DNA of 64,000 nucleotides, from assembly GCF_030272615.1 (NCBI RefSeq), contig NC_081409.1, forward strand, positions 872,565,927-872,629,926. The letters run 5' to 3'. A model generated the notes under the pieces. The model did no database searches, was not told where the DNA came from, and saw nothing but the letters and a program-made list of their open reading frames with translations. The position numbers and the translations under genes are program-made. The DNA comes from Cryptomeria japonica. Lineage: Eukaryota > Streptophyta > Pinopsida > Cupressales > Cupressaceae. Shown here piece by piece: positions 35,401 to 49,600 of this stretch; positions within the stretch are counted from its first letter, which is position 1; each line of letters starts with the position of its first letter.

Positions 35401-38400
35401 CACAAAGGGGGAGGAGAGATAGAATGGGTCAGAGAGGCCGCTGCCGAAGAAACCGAAAAAACCCCTGAAGAGGCTGCTGTCCAAACCATTTTATCCTCCG
35501 ATCTCTACTAATCCACATAGATAGCATTAAGAGATAATTGAAGAGGCATGAGCAAAGGACTGATTTGGGAAAGGTTGACCCAATGACCATCCAACCAGTA
35601 ATCTCCTACAATCTAACCAAATCTAACTTTGCATTCTTCCATAAATTGCCAGAAGGTAATGTTTTTGCATAATGACTCCTGGCCAATCCAATGATCCTCC
35701 CAAAACAAGATCCTTCTACCAGCACCAATATTCCAGCAAACTCCCTTGGCAACAACATCCCCGGCCTTTAGAACATTGTTCCACAGAGTAGATCCACATG
35801 GGAGATAGGTCTCAAGAAATTCTTTAAAAGAGCTAACACTGTTAAGTATTTATTGTGCCAGATAGAGTTCCATTCCCTTTTATCATGAAAGGTTCTCCAA
35901 ACCTACTTGGCCAAGAGGGCCTCATTAAAGGTTATGATATTTCTTAAACCAAGGCCACCCTTTTCTTTGGTCTACAAACAACATCCCAAGCAATTAACGG
36001 GATCCTCTCTCTCCTTGACTCCCGACCACAAAAAGCATTTCTGGATCTTCTCAATGATATTAGAAAACTTCAAGGGGATTTTAAATAAACTTAGAGCATA
36101 AACTGGAAGATTTTGAAGAGAGGACATAAGGAGCTGAATTTTCCCATCTTGGCTCAAAAGGGCTCCTTTCCACCCAACAAGTTTCCTGGTGAATATATCA
36201 ACTAACAAGAGCCAAAAGGAATCAAGAGGTTTAGCGCACAGTGGGAGGCCCAAATAAATTGAAGGAAGAGAACCCACGACACAACCCAATATATCTGCAA
36301 TCTTTCTCTGTCTAGCTTCTAAAGTATTAAAGAAAGAAAGAACTCTTTGCCCTATTCACTTTCTACCTTGAAGCTTCTTCATATAGCATTAAGATCTTCT
36401 TAAGGGTTCTCACTTCCCCTATAGTTGAGCCATCCATAATAATAGTGTCATCAACAAATTGTTGATGGGAACACACTAAATCATCCGAGGAAGGTTTGAG
36501 GCCTTTTAAATTTCCTTCTAAAACCATCTTTTGCATAAATCTGCCCAAACTTTCGGCCATGAGAGTGAAAAGGATAGATGATATGGGGTCACCTTGTTTC
36601 AATCCTTTAGTCACCTTAAAGAAGTGGGAAGGAGAGCCATTAACAATGGCAGACGTGTTGGAAGTAGAGATTAACTACCATATTAGTTGGAGGATTTTGT
36701 CCTTGAAACCGAAGGCCCTTAGAACTTTAATTTAAAAATTCCAATCCACCCTATCATAAGCTTTAGAGAGATCCAGTTTCATAAGAAACCTTGGCTTTTC
36801 AAAACCTCCAAAGAATGAATGTTCTCATGCACTGTAATAATAGAATCAAGGATTTGCCTCCCAAGAACAAATCCATTATGTTGAGGAGAGATTAATAACG
36901 AAAGAACAAGCAATCTGGAAGTCAAAACTTTAGAAATAATTTTGAAAAAAGAATTGCAAAGGCTGATTGGGCGAAAATTATCAAACATATCAGCTCCAGG
37001 AAATTTGGGGATGAGAACAATAGAGGCAGCATTAAGTTCCTTCAGGATATTTCTTGACCTAAAAAATTCCTTCACGGCATTCCCCACATCCTCAGCCACT
37101 ACTTCCCAGAAAGTTTGAAAGAAGAACATGGGAAAACCATCCGGAGCAAAAACCTTGTTACCCTCGAAATAAAAAACAGCTTTCCTAACTTCATCTAATG
37201 AGGGAATAGCAGTCAAAATTTTATTCTGCTCTTCATTCAAGATTTGAGGGATGGATTCAATTAGATTTTGCTGAGCCGTCATATCAAGTCTATCATCTAC
37301 AGAGAAAAGATTAGCAAAAAACTGGACTGCCTCCCTTCTCACCTCATCCTCCCTATCAATCTTGACTCCATTCTTCACAACATGGGGGATTCTATTTAAG
37401 TCATGTGCTTAACAATAGTCAAATGAAAGAATCTAGTATTCTTATCCCCAAAGGAAAGCCATAAGGATCTGGATCTCTGTTTCCAAAATTCCTCTTCTTT
37501 GGAAATGATGTCATGATACTTGGTTAGAATTTTATTTTCTCTCGGAAGGTAATCCGCTCTATAAACTTCTTATTGTATCTTATCCTGAATTTTCTTTATA
37601 ATTCAAACTGGATAGTGGATTTCATAGCAAAAATATTCCCAAAAGTTTCTTTATTCCTTTTCCTAATATTTGGCTTTACCTCCCTTAATTTTCTAGCAAC
37701 CCGAAACATAGCAATGCCACTGACCCTAATATTCCACCATTCTTTGATACAATCATATAGCTTTAGGTAAGAGAACCACATTCTTTCAATCTCAAAGGAA
37801 AGTTCCTTTTACAGGACAAAGTGTCCGCCACAAAGCTGATTGGGTAATGATCTAACCCGATCCTAGAAAGGGCAGTCGAGGAATAGAAATAACCTATAAG
37901 CCATTCATTTGAGACTAAAGCCCAATCCAATCTTTAGATCAGTCCCAACCCTTCTATTAGTCCATGTGTAGTTAGCTCCCTTTAGCTCAGCATCATGCAA
38001 TCCTTGATCATTTAGGAAGTCCCTCAAGTCCATTTTGCTATCTACCTGTATTTGAGATCCACCAAACTTCTCCATCTCTAGTAAAGGAGTATTGAAATCC
38101 CCAATAATGATCCAATTATAATCTAGGAATTTCAACCTGAAGGACACAAAGTTATTCCAAAATCTTCTTTTGGCTACTTTGTTATTAGGGCCATAAATGT
38201 TGGAAATAATCCAGCTAAAATCATCTCTGATATGCCTGAATCTAGTGGCAACATGGTTAGCATCTTCCCAAATAGGTGTTCCAAGAATATGGTGAGGATT
38301 CCAAAAAGTAACAATGCCACCAGAGGCACACTCTGAGCTATTACCTTGAACACCACAACTTTTATAAACCTTTATCTTTTCAACCCTATCTTTAGGCATC

Positions 38401-41400
38401 TTAGTTTCCTGAATTAACAAAATGTCAGGTTTGTGGTCCCTAACAAAATTGTGCAAAATATCTTGTTTGTGAGAGTTGTTGAGCCCTCTAATATTCCATG
38501 ACATGAATTTCATATCTTACCTAGGGTACTGTTTAAGCAAATCTCTGGGATCATTCTATGAAACCCATCAGCAATATCCTGAAGACATTCTTGCTCCCTG
38601 TGCCATTTAATTGACTTTCTACCAGAGCTCTTTGTGACTCCGCGATCTTCTTTTGACCTATTCCTGGTGGAAACCCTCGTTGAAGTATTCGATTTTTTCC
38701 CTTTCTTGTTTTCCACCCTAGCAACTGAGCTTTCCTCATCCATGTTTGTGTCCATATCTTCTATTCCATCATCCAATTCCCTCTCTACATCGACTTTCAG
38801 GGCTGAGATCTAGATAGCCACCATCCACATTCTGATCCAGGACAGCAAAAATATTTGGGTGAACACTTTTGCACTAAACATTATCATCTGGATTTTGGAA
38901 AGTGGATTTGACCACCTTAGAGGTGCAGCACACTGAAGATAAAGGGAGAGTGGATTTAACAATCTTAGGGGAATCTTGAGATGTGGGAGAAGCACCATCA
39001 ACTCCAGAACACCTATTCAATACTTCTTCATGTCCAGAGATTTGGCCACTCTCTTTGGTATTAGACTTTTCCTGCTCACCATTGTTTATACGATCCCCTT
39101 GGGATTCTACATTTATCTCCACAGAGCCATTGTTACCATCAACCTTCCTGTTGTGACCTTTTCACACATCACCCCATTGCTAATGGGGACCCCCCTCTTT
39201 TCCTTTTTTCTGCGTTGTTAGGTTAGGGTTTTGGCTGCTTAGTGGGCAACATGCCTAGTGTCGTTTAGGGTTTTGAGGTTATAGGATCAAGCACGTGAAA
39301 ATTGAGATTTCTAAATGATCCTAGTTTGTCTAAGTGTTGACCCTTTTAGAGCGTTAACGTGTTTTAAATGTCCTCATCGATGATTTTAAGTGCTAAGGTG
39401 TTTTCAGACCTTTTGGAGTTGTTTTCTCGCTCCTAGAGAATTATTCAAATTGATTTCGCACTTTGTCCCGATAGATTTCCTTGTGTCATGCTCCAATTTT
39501 GATAAATTTTCTTAAGTCCAGATGAGTTTTATTGAAGTTTGAAGTTTCTAAGTGATTCTGAGTGGAAAAATCATCATTTTCCGGATGAAAATCCATATTC
39601 TAAGGGTTAAAAGGTCAAAATTTCATACTAGAGGTGTTTTTCCCCTCGTATTCCTAACTACCCATGGTTTTTCCCTCTCAGAATCTGGACTGGACATGGA
39701 TTTCCCCTTAAATCCATACTTGCTCCATTTTTTCACCACTGTGAATCCATACTAGGGTCGTTTTTCTCCTAGAAGCAATAAAATTTGACTGCGTCAGGAT
39801 TTATCCTGACCACCCACGTTTTTCCACCAGGGAGGTATGGATAGGTTGCGGATGACGTTTGCATTCATTCCACACCTGGGTCGATTTTCCACCAAGTCTT
39901 TTGTGACAAATTTTTGAGGATTTTTGTCCGGCTTTTCATCCAGACTCGTCGATTTTCCACTGAGAGTATTTTTGATGATTTTGAGTCTGGATTTTTATCC
40001 AAACTGAGGTCGTTTTTCCACCAAAGGGGTATTTTTGTGTGATGACTTAATTTTAAGTGGAATTTTTCATTCCACACTTATATCGATTTTCCCCTAGCCC
40101 CATTTTTATGTACGTTTGATAATTTTGAGTCCGGATTTTCATCCAGACTAGGATCGATTTTCCCCTAAGTGGATATTTGATGATTTTTAAAGTGATTTTT
40201 GTATCCTTACTAGGATCGATTTTCCCCAATTGGGCCATTTTTTATTTAAATTGAAATATTTTAATAAATGAGCCCCATTTAATTGTTTTTTAATAAAAGG
40301 CGATTATTTAAAAGATGAAAAACAATTAATAAATGATTTGCAATAAGCATTTAATGTTTTCAACCTTCTACAAGCAAATCAGTTTTACCCAAGCAAGTAT
40401 AAGAGCAAGTGTTTTATCCCACATTGCTTGTGTGGTGAAGTTGATGATGAAAGCAAGATTAAAGAGAAGAGTCCAGCATTATTTTATTATTTGAGTTTGC
40501 CAAGTGTGTTTGTGCAAAGGGCGATTTTCTCCATAGTTGGCGATTTTGAAGCAAGTGTTCAAGTAAAGTGATTGATTGAAGACTCTTCTTGCTGCCATTT
40601 TTTCCCATTGCCATTCCATTTTCCAGCTAGGCGACATGATTGGTGGCTGCCATTGTTGATTAAGTGCCACGATTTTTGGTGAAGATAGCGATTTTGTGCA
40701 AGGGCGATTTTTGTGTTTGGAGCTTCTACCTCCAACTTGGACGATTTTTGTTGATGCCGCCATTCTTGCTTGCTGTGCGCAGACCTAAGTTGGCAGATTT
40801 GAAGGCCATTGACGACATTTTCAGACTTGTGTGAGGTGACGCCATAGCTGCAAAATTTCAATTTTGGTTTGGTGCCATATTTTGGTGGATCCCTTCACAC
40901 TTGGTGGCTGCCATTGTTCCTACTTGCTGAGGTTACTGCAGATCTGAATTCTGACACTATTGCTTCAGCTAGTTCAACCTCCATTGTTGGCTAATCATCA
41001 ATTTTCAGACCTAACTTTTATTGCCCAGCCAACCACAAATATAGCGATTTGCATTTGGAGAAATTTTGGAGGCATTTTGGGATCATTTTCAGACTATGGG
41101 AGGGTGGTCTCAGGTCTGCAACTATGTTATTGGCTGCTTGTCCTCAGAAACTTATCTTTTACCAGCCATACCTATGCTCCCGAGTTTGATTGTTTTCGTC
41201 ATCAAGGCTGATTTTTATCAAGTTTGTGCATATTTTTGAATGACTGCAAATTGTTTTGAGAGGTTAATTTATTAGTTGCAGGTTGTCTTCGGATTTGTGA
41301 CCTCCATTGTTGACTGCGAAAGGTGTCTTCAGACATAATTTTTTGTGAAAACACAACCTTTCACACTTTTCCCTAGTCACTCTTGATCCGGAATACTCCT

Positions 41401-43654
41401 TTGCACTATGATTTGCACAAAATTTCTAAGTATAAGGAGGTGTTAATTTCATGAGGGTTTCATACCCTAATCTTGTCACATTTTGTATTTAATTGTTAAG
41501 ATCTACCTAGAGTGTGGATTTCCTGACTTCATACCCTAATTAGCCTAAATCATTAAGAAGTTGGGAATTCTATTAAGAATATTATATTTTTCCTAAGTTC
41601 TAACTTCAAGCTTCGTACAGGTGCGATGTTGAAGTCCGGATTTAAGGAAAGAAGAGAACAATAGAAGATACTGGAGACTGGATTCTATCCTATCCAGAAT
41701 CCAAGATGTCATCCAGATGGAAGCAGATTACAGATACAAACATGCATTTCTTGAGCCTGAACCTGATGCGACAGCAGATGTTCGGAGTCGAAAATCAGAT
41801 TCCTTCCCCAGCATATGTAAACATTATGACGAGTGGTATTTTTCAAGCTGTTGGATTTCCACAGTCCATACAATACAGTGAGCTTATCTTGAAGTGTGCA
41901 CGATGTTATGATCCTCGCTCACAAATGATCAAGACTCCTAAAGGCGTTGTCATTGCCTACCTTGCTGAGGATGCGATTGCTGAAGTGTTTGGAATCCCAC
42001 ATGGAACAGATATGAAAGAATGCAACTAAGGATGAATATGAAGAGCGGTACACGAAGAAGATGGATGCGTGTAAGAATATAATAAACAAAGAGCGGATGA
42101 TCAAGCCTAGGCTTCATCATTCCAAGGCTCCCAAGACACTCATGTGCACAGACTTCAAAGAGGAATATAGTGACTTAGTATTCTTGCTTAACAGAGTGAT
42201 ATGGATGCCGCAAGGTGCAATATACGATGGATGGATTTCTACTTCATCCAAGATTGTCTTAGAGGGACATTGATAAACTGGTCTAGAATCATAAGTGACA
42301 ATCTGGACTTTCAACTGAGGAATGTAGAGTGGTCCACGTCATTCGCCATGACTTCCTACTTGGTATACCTGCTTGCACGATTTATTACATACAAAGGATT
42401 GATATGCAGAGGTGAAGTCGGGAATGGGCAAGGACAATTCAGGAGTCATGAGTGCTATCCCCAGCTGAACATGTATAGAATTGAAGACTATAAGAGAGTG
42501 AATGACGTATTCACAATGTACATCACGCGGATGCTGCAAGGCGGAATCCACAGGAGGTTGTCCAAGGAGGCAACAGAGTTAATAGAGAAATATGGATCGT
42601 GGTATATTCAGTTTCCCACTTTCACGTACCTTAGGATTCATGGGTTTCAATCCAAACCCTACAGGCTTCCTAGGTATCCTTCCGACATAATGATCTTGTT
42701 GGAAGTGATGAGACAACTTCTAGAGTTTGATTCCATTCATAGAGAGAAGCATAGGATAGGCATGACATTCCCTATTTCAGTTGGGAAGACGTTGGAGGTT
42801 TGCCAGTCTACTTTAGCCGCCAGCACTGCGAGTGAGGAGCTTGCATTCTATCGATTTGCAACCTTCAAGAAAAGAGAAAGATTTGATCCAGATAAGAAAG
42901 TTGGAAGGACCAGGGGAGAGAAGTTCATCCACAAGGTAGACATAGAAGATTATTGGGCCAACCTGATGGACAAGTAGGCAGTGAAGAGACGAATGTGGTC
43001 CAGAATGTCAGTGGAATTCATGAGGAAGTGTGGACTTTTTCTCATTCCTGATCAGGTGTTAGATGACAGGGATCATAAGCATCCACAGTATGAAAATGAA
43101 ATGAAGAAGGCAATCTTATTGCCTAATTGGTCAGAATCAGAAGAGGTTGGTCTGAATGTATTGATGAGAGAGGTCTTGATTTTCTCCCGTACATGGGTAG
43201 ATATTCAGATGAATAAGTTAGTTAATATGGGTGTTTCCTTCACTTATGAAAAGATGAAGCCGAAAGAATCTACTTCCGAAGATGATCGGAGGACTATCAG
43301 TGATGTCGGATTCATGCAGATGAAGAGAGTCAAGCTCCCAAGAGAAGGAAAAACAAGCCAAGAGGAGTCAAGGCCAGAGGGAAGAAGATTGAGGAGGTCA
43401 AGGAAGAAACAAAAGACTATCATTCCTTCACCCCCTCTCAGTATCTCATCAATTAAGGAAATTGAAATAACAGAACAGAATAAGGAGACCCAACAATGTT
43501 CCAACACAATGATACTACCAGAGAATATTCAAGAGTTACATGCCACAGCGACATCTACTCCACCAAATGAGAATGATGATCAATCGGGATCCCCTACTGT
43601 CCTCTTGGAGGTTAGTTTGAGGAATGAGATATATGATTTGACCAAGAGTAATCC

Positions 43655-43689
<35 letters not shown>

Positions 43690-46600
43690 TTATCTTGGCA
43701 TTGAGAGGACTTGATCGAGATATGTGTTTCGATGATGGTATGGAGATATCCATTATTCCAAATTGGTTGATGAAAAGTATGGAAAAAGGTAAAAAAATGA
43801 TAGAGGTACAGCCTATTGATAACATTGATGACTACCTAGCTAGGAGCAATAAGGAGAAGGAACCCAAGAGAACTGAGATTTTGTCGCAAATAGCTAGAGA
43901 TGAGACGGGAATACGGATTGCGCAAGTGGTTGTTCCTATTGGAGGTGTGACAGTGGACATTGCTACTCCTATGGATTTCCAGATTACTAGTTGCCCTTGG
44001 CTGTACTACAAGAGAGCAAGAGTTTCAGGAGGTTGGTGATAACCTCAAGGCGATCAGCGCAAGGTTAGATAGAGAAATTGAGGAGAAGGAGAAGGAGAAG
44101 TACAGAGAAGATAATATCAAACTTAGAGAGTATATTGCGGGGATAAGGCGTGAGAATCCCACCCTTATTTCCCCTATTGCGGTTGATTATGGACTACATT
44201 CACACTATGAGGCAGCGAGAGATACGCTCTCGGAGGTGGAGAAGTGGATTGAGAGTGCAAGAAAACAAGCGGATGATTTCCTTACTCAGTTTGTCCAAGC
44301 ATATGATAGGACAACAAGTCTCATGTTTAGAATCCAGTAATTGGAGGGAGTTTGGGAAGAATTCCAGCCTATTCAGGAGAAGACTATTCCACGCCTCAAA
44401 ACTTTGAAGAAGATTCCCAAGTCCACGTTGATCAGCGAGAGCATTGTGCACAGTGGAGACAGGTACAATTTCCATGGTTGGTATTGTTCATTGGCCATGA
44501 AGAAATCAACTTATGAGAACGCCCAGTTGAGTTGTACAGAGATGGAAGGATTGATTTAGGGCATTCAGTTAGAGATCCTTGCCTCAATTGAGGAGTTATT
44601 GGGTGTTGATGTTAGTGATGCTAGTGGTTTACACTTAGCCAAATTAAGAGACAAGATGAAACTTACGTATTTTTGTCAGTTGGACTCTATGAAGAAGAAT
44701 CTAATAGATGATTTGGTCTCTTTGTTGGGGAGAGTTTTTGTAGAATTGTTGGTATATGCTGGAGCTATTTGAATCTAAATCATTGTTCAATTATTGGTGA
44801 TTTTGCTCTTCAAATATTGTCTTTGCATTCATGGCTCTCAATTCCTCCAAGTTAGATTAAAATTTGTTTTCATGTTTGTTACATTGAGTGAAAGATTTGT
44901 TGAATATATTTGTGTGGAAATCTTAATCCATACCACTAGCCTCTTGCCACTGGTAAGTGTGCCTTGTGTGGTCGACTGGAAATTTGAGTAAGCTTAACTT
45001 CAACTATTATGTGTCCCTTGACAAGCATCAACTTGGATGGTGTCAACGTTTGATGGTGATAGTCCGAAAATCCTTGAGTATACCTTAGACGATTGCACTA
45101 AGCTTGTGTCAATACCTGTTTGTGAGACCTTGCCTAGTTTGATTCCACTAAACTTGTTCATCATTTCCTACATTCTTAGGCTTAGAATAGATTTCTTGAA
45201 CCCTATTTGTTTTGCCCAGTTTTTTAGTAAGAATTAAGTCCAAAACTACATTGCTAAATCTTAAGTTGTCAGCATACCTATTCCGTATGTTTCATGATCA
45301 AAGAAGATAATCCTAACATTTGTGTAAGTCCCCAAGTGAACACAACAATTCACATCGACTATTGAGTTACCCACTCATCAAGACCTGACATGTAGAAACC
45401 TTGGAATCATTTTAGTTGATCTTACCCTTAGCATCTGAGGTGATTTTGTTCAAGAGAGGGTAAATTACTCTGGTATTTTATTCTGAAATGTTATGTGCAT
45501 AAAACACACATCAACACTTACCATGGTGCCTTCCCTCCGAGTTCTCACCACCTCTTAGGGAACAAGAAAATTTAGGATCAGAGGTCCCATTACTAACATC
45601 TCCCTTCCTGCTATCATCTTGAGCAGGAGTGCTCTATTTTGGATTTTGAAGACATCCTACTCCCTCTACCAGACCTCCCTCAGAGTTCTTGACTTTCCAC
45701 ACTTGTCACTGCCTTTAAAGTTAACAGCTACTCCATTAATTAGATTACTACTCCTTCATATCGCTGAAGTAACTTGAGCGATTATATTTACTGCATTTTG
45801 CAGTTAACAGCCGCTCCATTAATTAGATTACTCTAACTTCATATCACTTTAGTAACTTGGTCAATTATATTATTTAACTTGGGTGATTATATGCAAAACA
45901 AAAGGTGGTCGGCCATCTTGCATACATTAAATGGCATGCCAATATGACATTAATAAACTTGCCTTGAATGAGATCTAAAACTGATTTGGATTAGCCTTTG
46001 GACTGCAATTAGTGCCATTATCAATTGTGTTCATAAACCTTTGACATCAATGACAATTATTGGTGATCATCTATATGCCTTTGACATCAATCACAACATT
46101 TCTATCAACAAGTTCCTTTCACATTAATGACTTCAACTTCACTTGTGACATCAATGACAACTTCTAACAGAACCAACAGCAAAGATAAAGGCAGAAAAAA
46201 CCTGATAATAAATTCTAAAAGGCATATGTTATGAAAGGAAAAGAGTCTATAGCACAGTTAATCCAGATCATAGTATCAAACTCATTTGATGCACTACTGA
46301 CAAAGTCTTTAAAGGACATGGCAACATATCAAAACACATTTTGGCAGTCTATTACAGAATCACAATAGATTGTGCCCATTAATTTTGTTGCTCAATCACC
46401 CTTATATAAACCAAGTAAATAAACAAAAGGATCTGGATAACAAGCGCAATCACCTTAGTAGAACCAACAGCAAAGGTATTGGCAGAACAAACCTGAAAAT
46501 AAATTATGAAGGCACATGATAAAAAGGGAAAAGAGTCTATAACACAGTCGATCCAGATCATAGTATCAAACTCGTTTGATGCGCTACTGACAAAATCTTT

Positions 46601-49600
46601 GAGGACATCGCAACGGATCGAAACACATATCAGCAGTATTAAAAGTCATAAACAGCAGAATCCCAATTGCTCGTCAACATTAATTTTGTTGCTAACTCCA
46701 TATAAACTACTCACAAGAGTTGGCATGTACATCTCCACAGTCAGCAAAGGACAAATCTGATGCCTAGAAATGTTAAAATTTAGGAAAATAAAGGTCCAGG
46801 GAATAATAAGCAGTGAAGAGGGAAACTGACCACAAAATAGAACCCTGAAACAGCAGCTACAAGTGAAATCCTTGAAAAAACATCCTGAAAATCTGAAAAC
46901 TTACTCCCAAATCTGGAAGAGATTGTGAAGGAGCACACCACCAATGTTTTCCCCAGATAATGAGGAATGTTTTCCTGAAACATTAGGGGTATAGGGATGC
47001 CCAACAAACATCATCTACTAAGAAGCATTCTGAAGGAAAGTCAGATAGACATGGACATCCTATAAGAAAGAACCATGACAAGTAGCTTGTCTACGATAAG
47101 AGTTGCAGGAATCCACAACCTTCTCATTCTTATGAGAGATTTCAACACTATAAAGGCTCCAGAGAAACAAAAGGATAGAAAAGAACGCAATCCCCACATT
47201 ATAGATGCATTAATGAGCTTGAATACTGATACAAAAACTATGGATATGCATTCAAAAAAGGTTTATACATTTGGACAGATCATAGACAAGGAATCTAGCA
47301 TATACAAGAAAAGGCTATATAGAATACTCTTCTCTAGCTAGTGATTTGCATCCACTGAGGCTATACACGCACAAGCTATGGATTGAACACTATTGGACCA
47401 TTGGCCCATAATGCTAAACATTGATTGCGAGCTCTAAAACAGTGAGACCAATTCCCAATTCCAGGTTGAAAGAGTGTGGCTAATGCATCCTAATTTCCAA
47501 GCACATGCTGTTTGGGAACAAGAAACTAGATAATAGGACATGCCATGTACAAATTTGCAAAAATTATAGAACACATGAGACAGAAAATTGACTAAAAAAG
47601 GAAGAAGTTGGCAACATCTCCACCCAAACTAAACAAATGCAAGGCCAGCTTGACCAAATACAGTACAAAAATAAATTCCTAATCAAAGACTCACTAATGT
47701 TAGTTTGCTTAAACAACAGGAACCAATGTCAATTTGAAAATGGCACAATAGAGTGAAACACTATTAGAGACAACAATCACGAGAAAAGTGGATTCCAAAA
47801 TGGGACACCAATGCTACCTTCAACAATTTTCTGTTAGGTACCTCGTCGATCATAGTGCTTAGTGTTATGACTTATTTTACCCTGAGGCCCATGGTCTGTA
47901 TATTAGTTAAAAAGATGTATGTGTTTTAAGTAATGATTACTTAATGTCTTTTGGAGTTCCCTTCAGTGTCTTATGGTTTTCTTCTACCTTGGAAAAGTCC
48001 AAATCTTTGCATCTAATTCTGATTTTGAAATAAATCTGATCTAGAAAGTCACCATTAGCTTCTTTGTGTTTATAATCGGATCTGAATGTGTGAATCCATC
48101 CTAGGAGAGCACTTATTTGCATTGAAATCTTCTATTTCTGCAAATAGCTTTTCCATGGTTCTTCTTGAAACATAGCAAGCAGTATCAAAGTTTCAATTTG
48201 ATTTTTTAGCACCACTATGCAAATGCCAAGGCACATTTATCTGAGAAATAGCTGAAAGTTTGTGACCAAGGACAAGCTGAAGGGTTTACATACTAAGTTT
48301 GTTGTTGATGAGGTTTAAAGAGAGATTCAGTCCTTGGAAAAACAATTGGAAGAGTTAGGTCTAAAACATTCAAGCTACTGAAGCATCATTTTACAATACT
48401 ACAGGATGACTCAACTGAGAGTATATGGTTGTGATGTCCATGCATAATCTACTAACCTCTACTTTACAACCACCACATGTCGACCCTGAGCTAGCAGGTG
48501 TAGGATTTGATATACATCCTCTAAGGTCATAGTCATCTCACATATGGGAATAAAAAATATCGATGCATCAACATCCCTATCTCTCCATTGTTCCATGGGC
48601 AGCTTATCACTATATGGCATCCTAGGCATGTGTTATACCTAGTAGAGGTCCACGTGCCATAGATGCATAACCCCTGCTTGTGAAAAGTCTACTTCTCAAC
48701 CCTACTTCTCAACCTTACAAAAGAGAGATCCCATTCCTTGGCCTCTCACACATCTTTGGTGATATTTGCAGCATTCAAACAATGATCTACATCACAACTC
48801 TATTTCTACATTAAAACTTTCACTTCTACATCAACTATGTCAATAATCTATTCTAAAATTTTCACAAAAAATCCTACTTGTATGACACTAGCACACCTAG
48901 ACAACTACACATCTACTTGATGTTGGAATGTCCTTAGGACCTTGGTGCAAGGGTTGGACCCTAGCACAACTAACAAACACTAGTGCACACTGTGGATGCC
49001 CATGCGGTTGGTAGATCCCATTTTCTCTACTAAATGTTACAAAATGATGCACACAAAAAATCACTTATCTCCCTTAGCTCAATCCCCACCTTGGCTCACT
49101 CTCATACCTCATCAAATATTGCCACTCGAAAACTTCATGCACAAGCATCTTGGACAGTGAGCTCCTCATTTTGGCAAGAGGTTCCTCATTTGCTATCGTG
49201 TCTACTAAAATCTGTTTTTAATTTCAGCATTCATGTCTTTTGATAGTCTCAATTTTATAAACCATCTCATTGTTTTAGCTTTAAAAAAACATTGTTTGAT
49301 AAGTTAAAATGTTTTGAAACATTTCTAGTCAGCTGTCGTCTCTTTCTGTTATAGAGTAGTGAGATCTTCGAAAAGTAGTTATATCGAGTGTGAAAATATA
49401 GAACACATTTCACACAAGCATGTTGATTCTAGTCATAAAACAGATTTTGAAGGGGCATTTTGGTTTCATGGCCATTCAACATTGCATGGACATTGATCCT
49501 TCAAATCAACAAGGACAAATTGCAAGGACTTGCAAGCTCCTTCATAGGTAACCATGAAAAGATAATTTTGTGTCTATCCCAATATTCCAAATAATGCCAT

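Larger units (their letters stand above)
39144..45521 (+). mobile_element. Element A: TG...CA unit with hairpin array, TATA box and a degenerate ORF
   Basis: The unit 39149 (TGTTGTGACCTTTTCACACA) to 45516 (ACACACATCAACA), 6368 bp, is bounded by CTTCC/CTTAC (39144-39148, 45517-45521; 4 of 5 match). Removing it rejoins LINE ORF1 in frame (GRHHGK|VDGNNGS). It holds hairpin-bearing modules (39540-40240), a TATA-like box (40399) and a broken ~1000-codon ORF (41706-44772). Its right ~700 bp resembles the right end of element B (AAAATCCTTGAGTATACC...GATTGCAC). No second copy of the left end was seen inside, so it looks like a solo LTR that carries a gene, or a unit with diverged terminal repeats. 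No PBS, PPT or pol. Confidence 0.7.
33824..45722 (-). mobile_element. Decayed LINE with 17-bp TSD, split by element A
   Basis: The body 33841-45705 lies between TC(G/A)CTGCCTTTAAAGTT (33824-33840 and 45706-45722). In minus order: ORF1 remains (45705-45517 and 39148-38510), ORF2 endonuclease (38513-37905), linker, RT (37378-36363), zinc-finger region (35489-35205), RNase H (35153-34407), then a 3' end containing GTTTTTACCGTAATCAAAA. Element A (39149-45516) interrupts ORF1. Without it the LINE is about 5.5 kb. Several frameshifts and stops make it inactive. Confidence 0.82.
29222..46169 (-). repeat. LTR-like sequence, minus orientation, loaded with nested elements
   Basis: On the minus strand it opens near 46169 with TGTTAGAAGTTGTCATTGAT followed by GTCAC and ends near 29222-29270 with ACTGATTCACCCACCGCTCTCAG. 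These are start and end signatures shared with the other TGTTGG-type LTRs here. Removing two solo LTRs and a LINE leaves about 2.0 kb. Repeated (G)CACCAAC words match the inverted partner on the left. The left boundary is approximate and no TSD was found. Confidence 0.5.

Noticed and set aside
47050-47340. LINE endonuclease fragment (MRDFNTIKAPEKQ)
   Set aside because: Only one short motif-like phrase, with no neighbouring EEP motifs.
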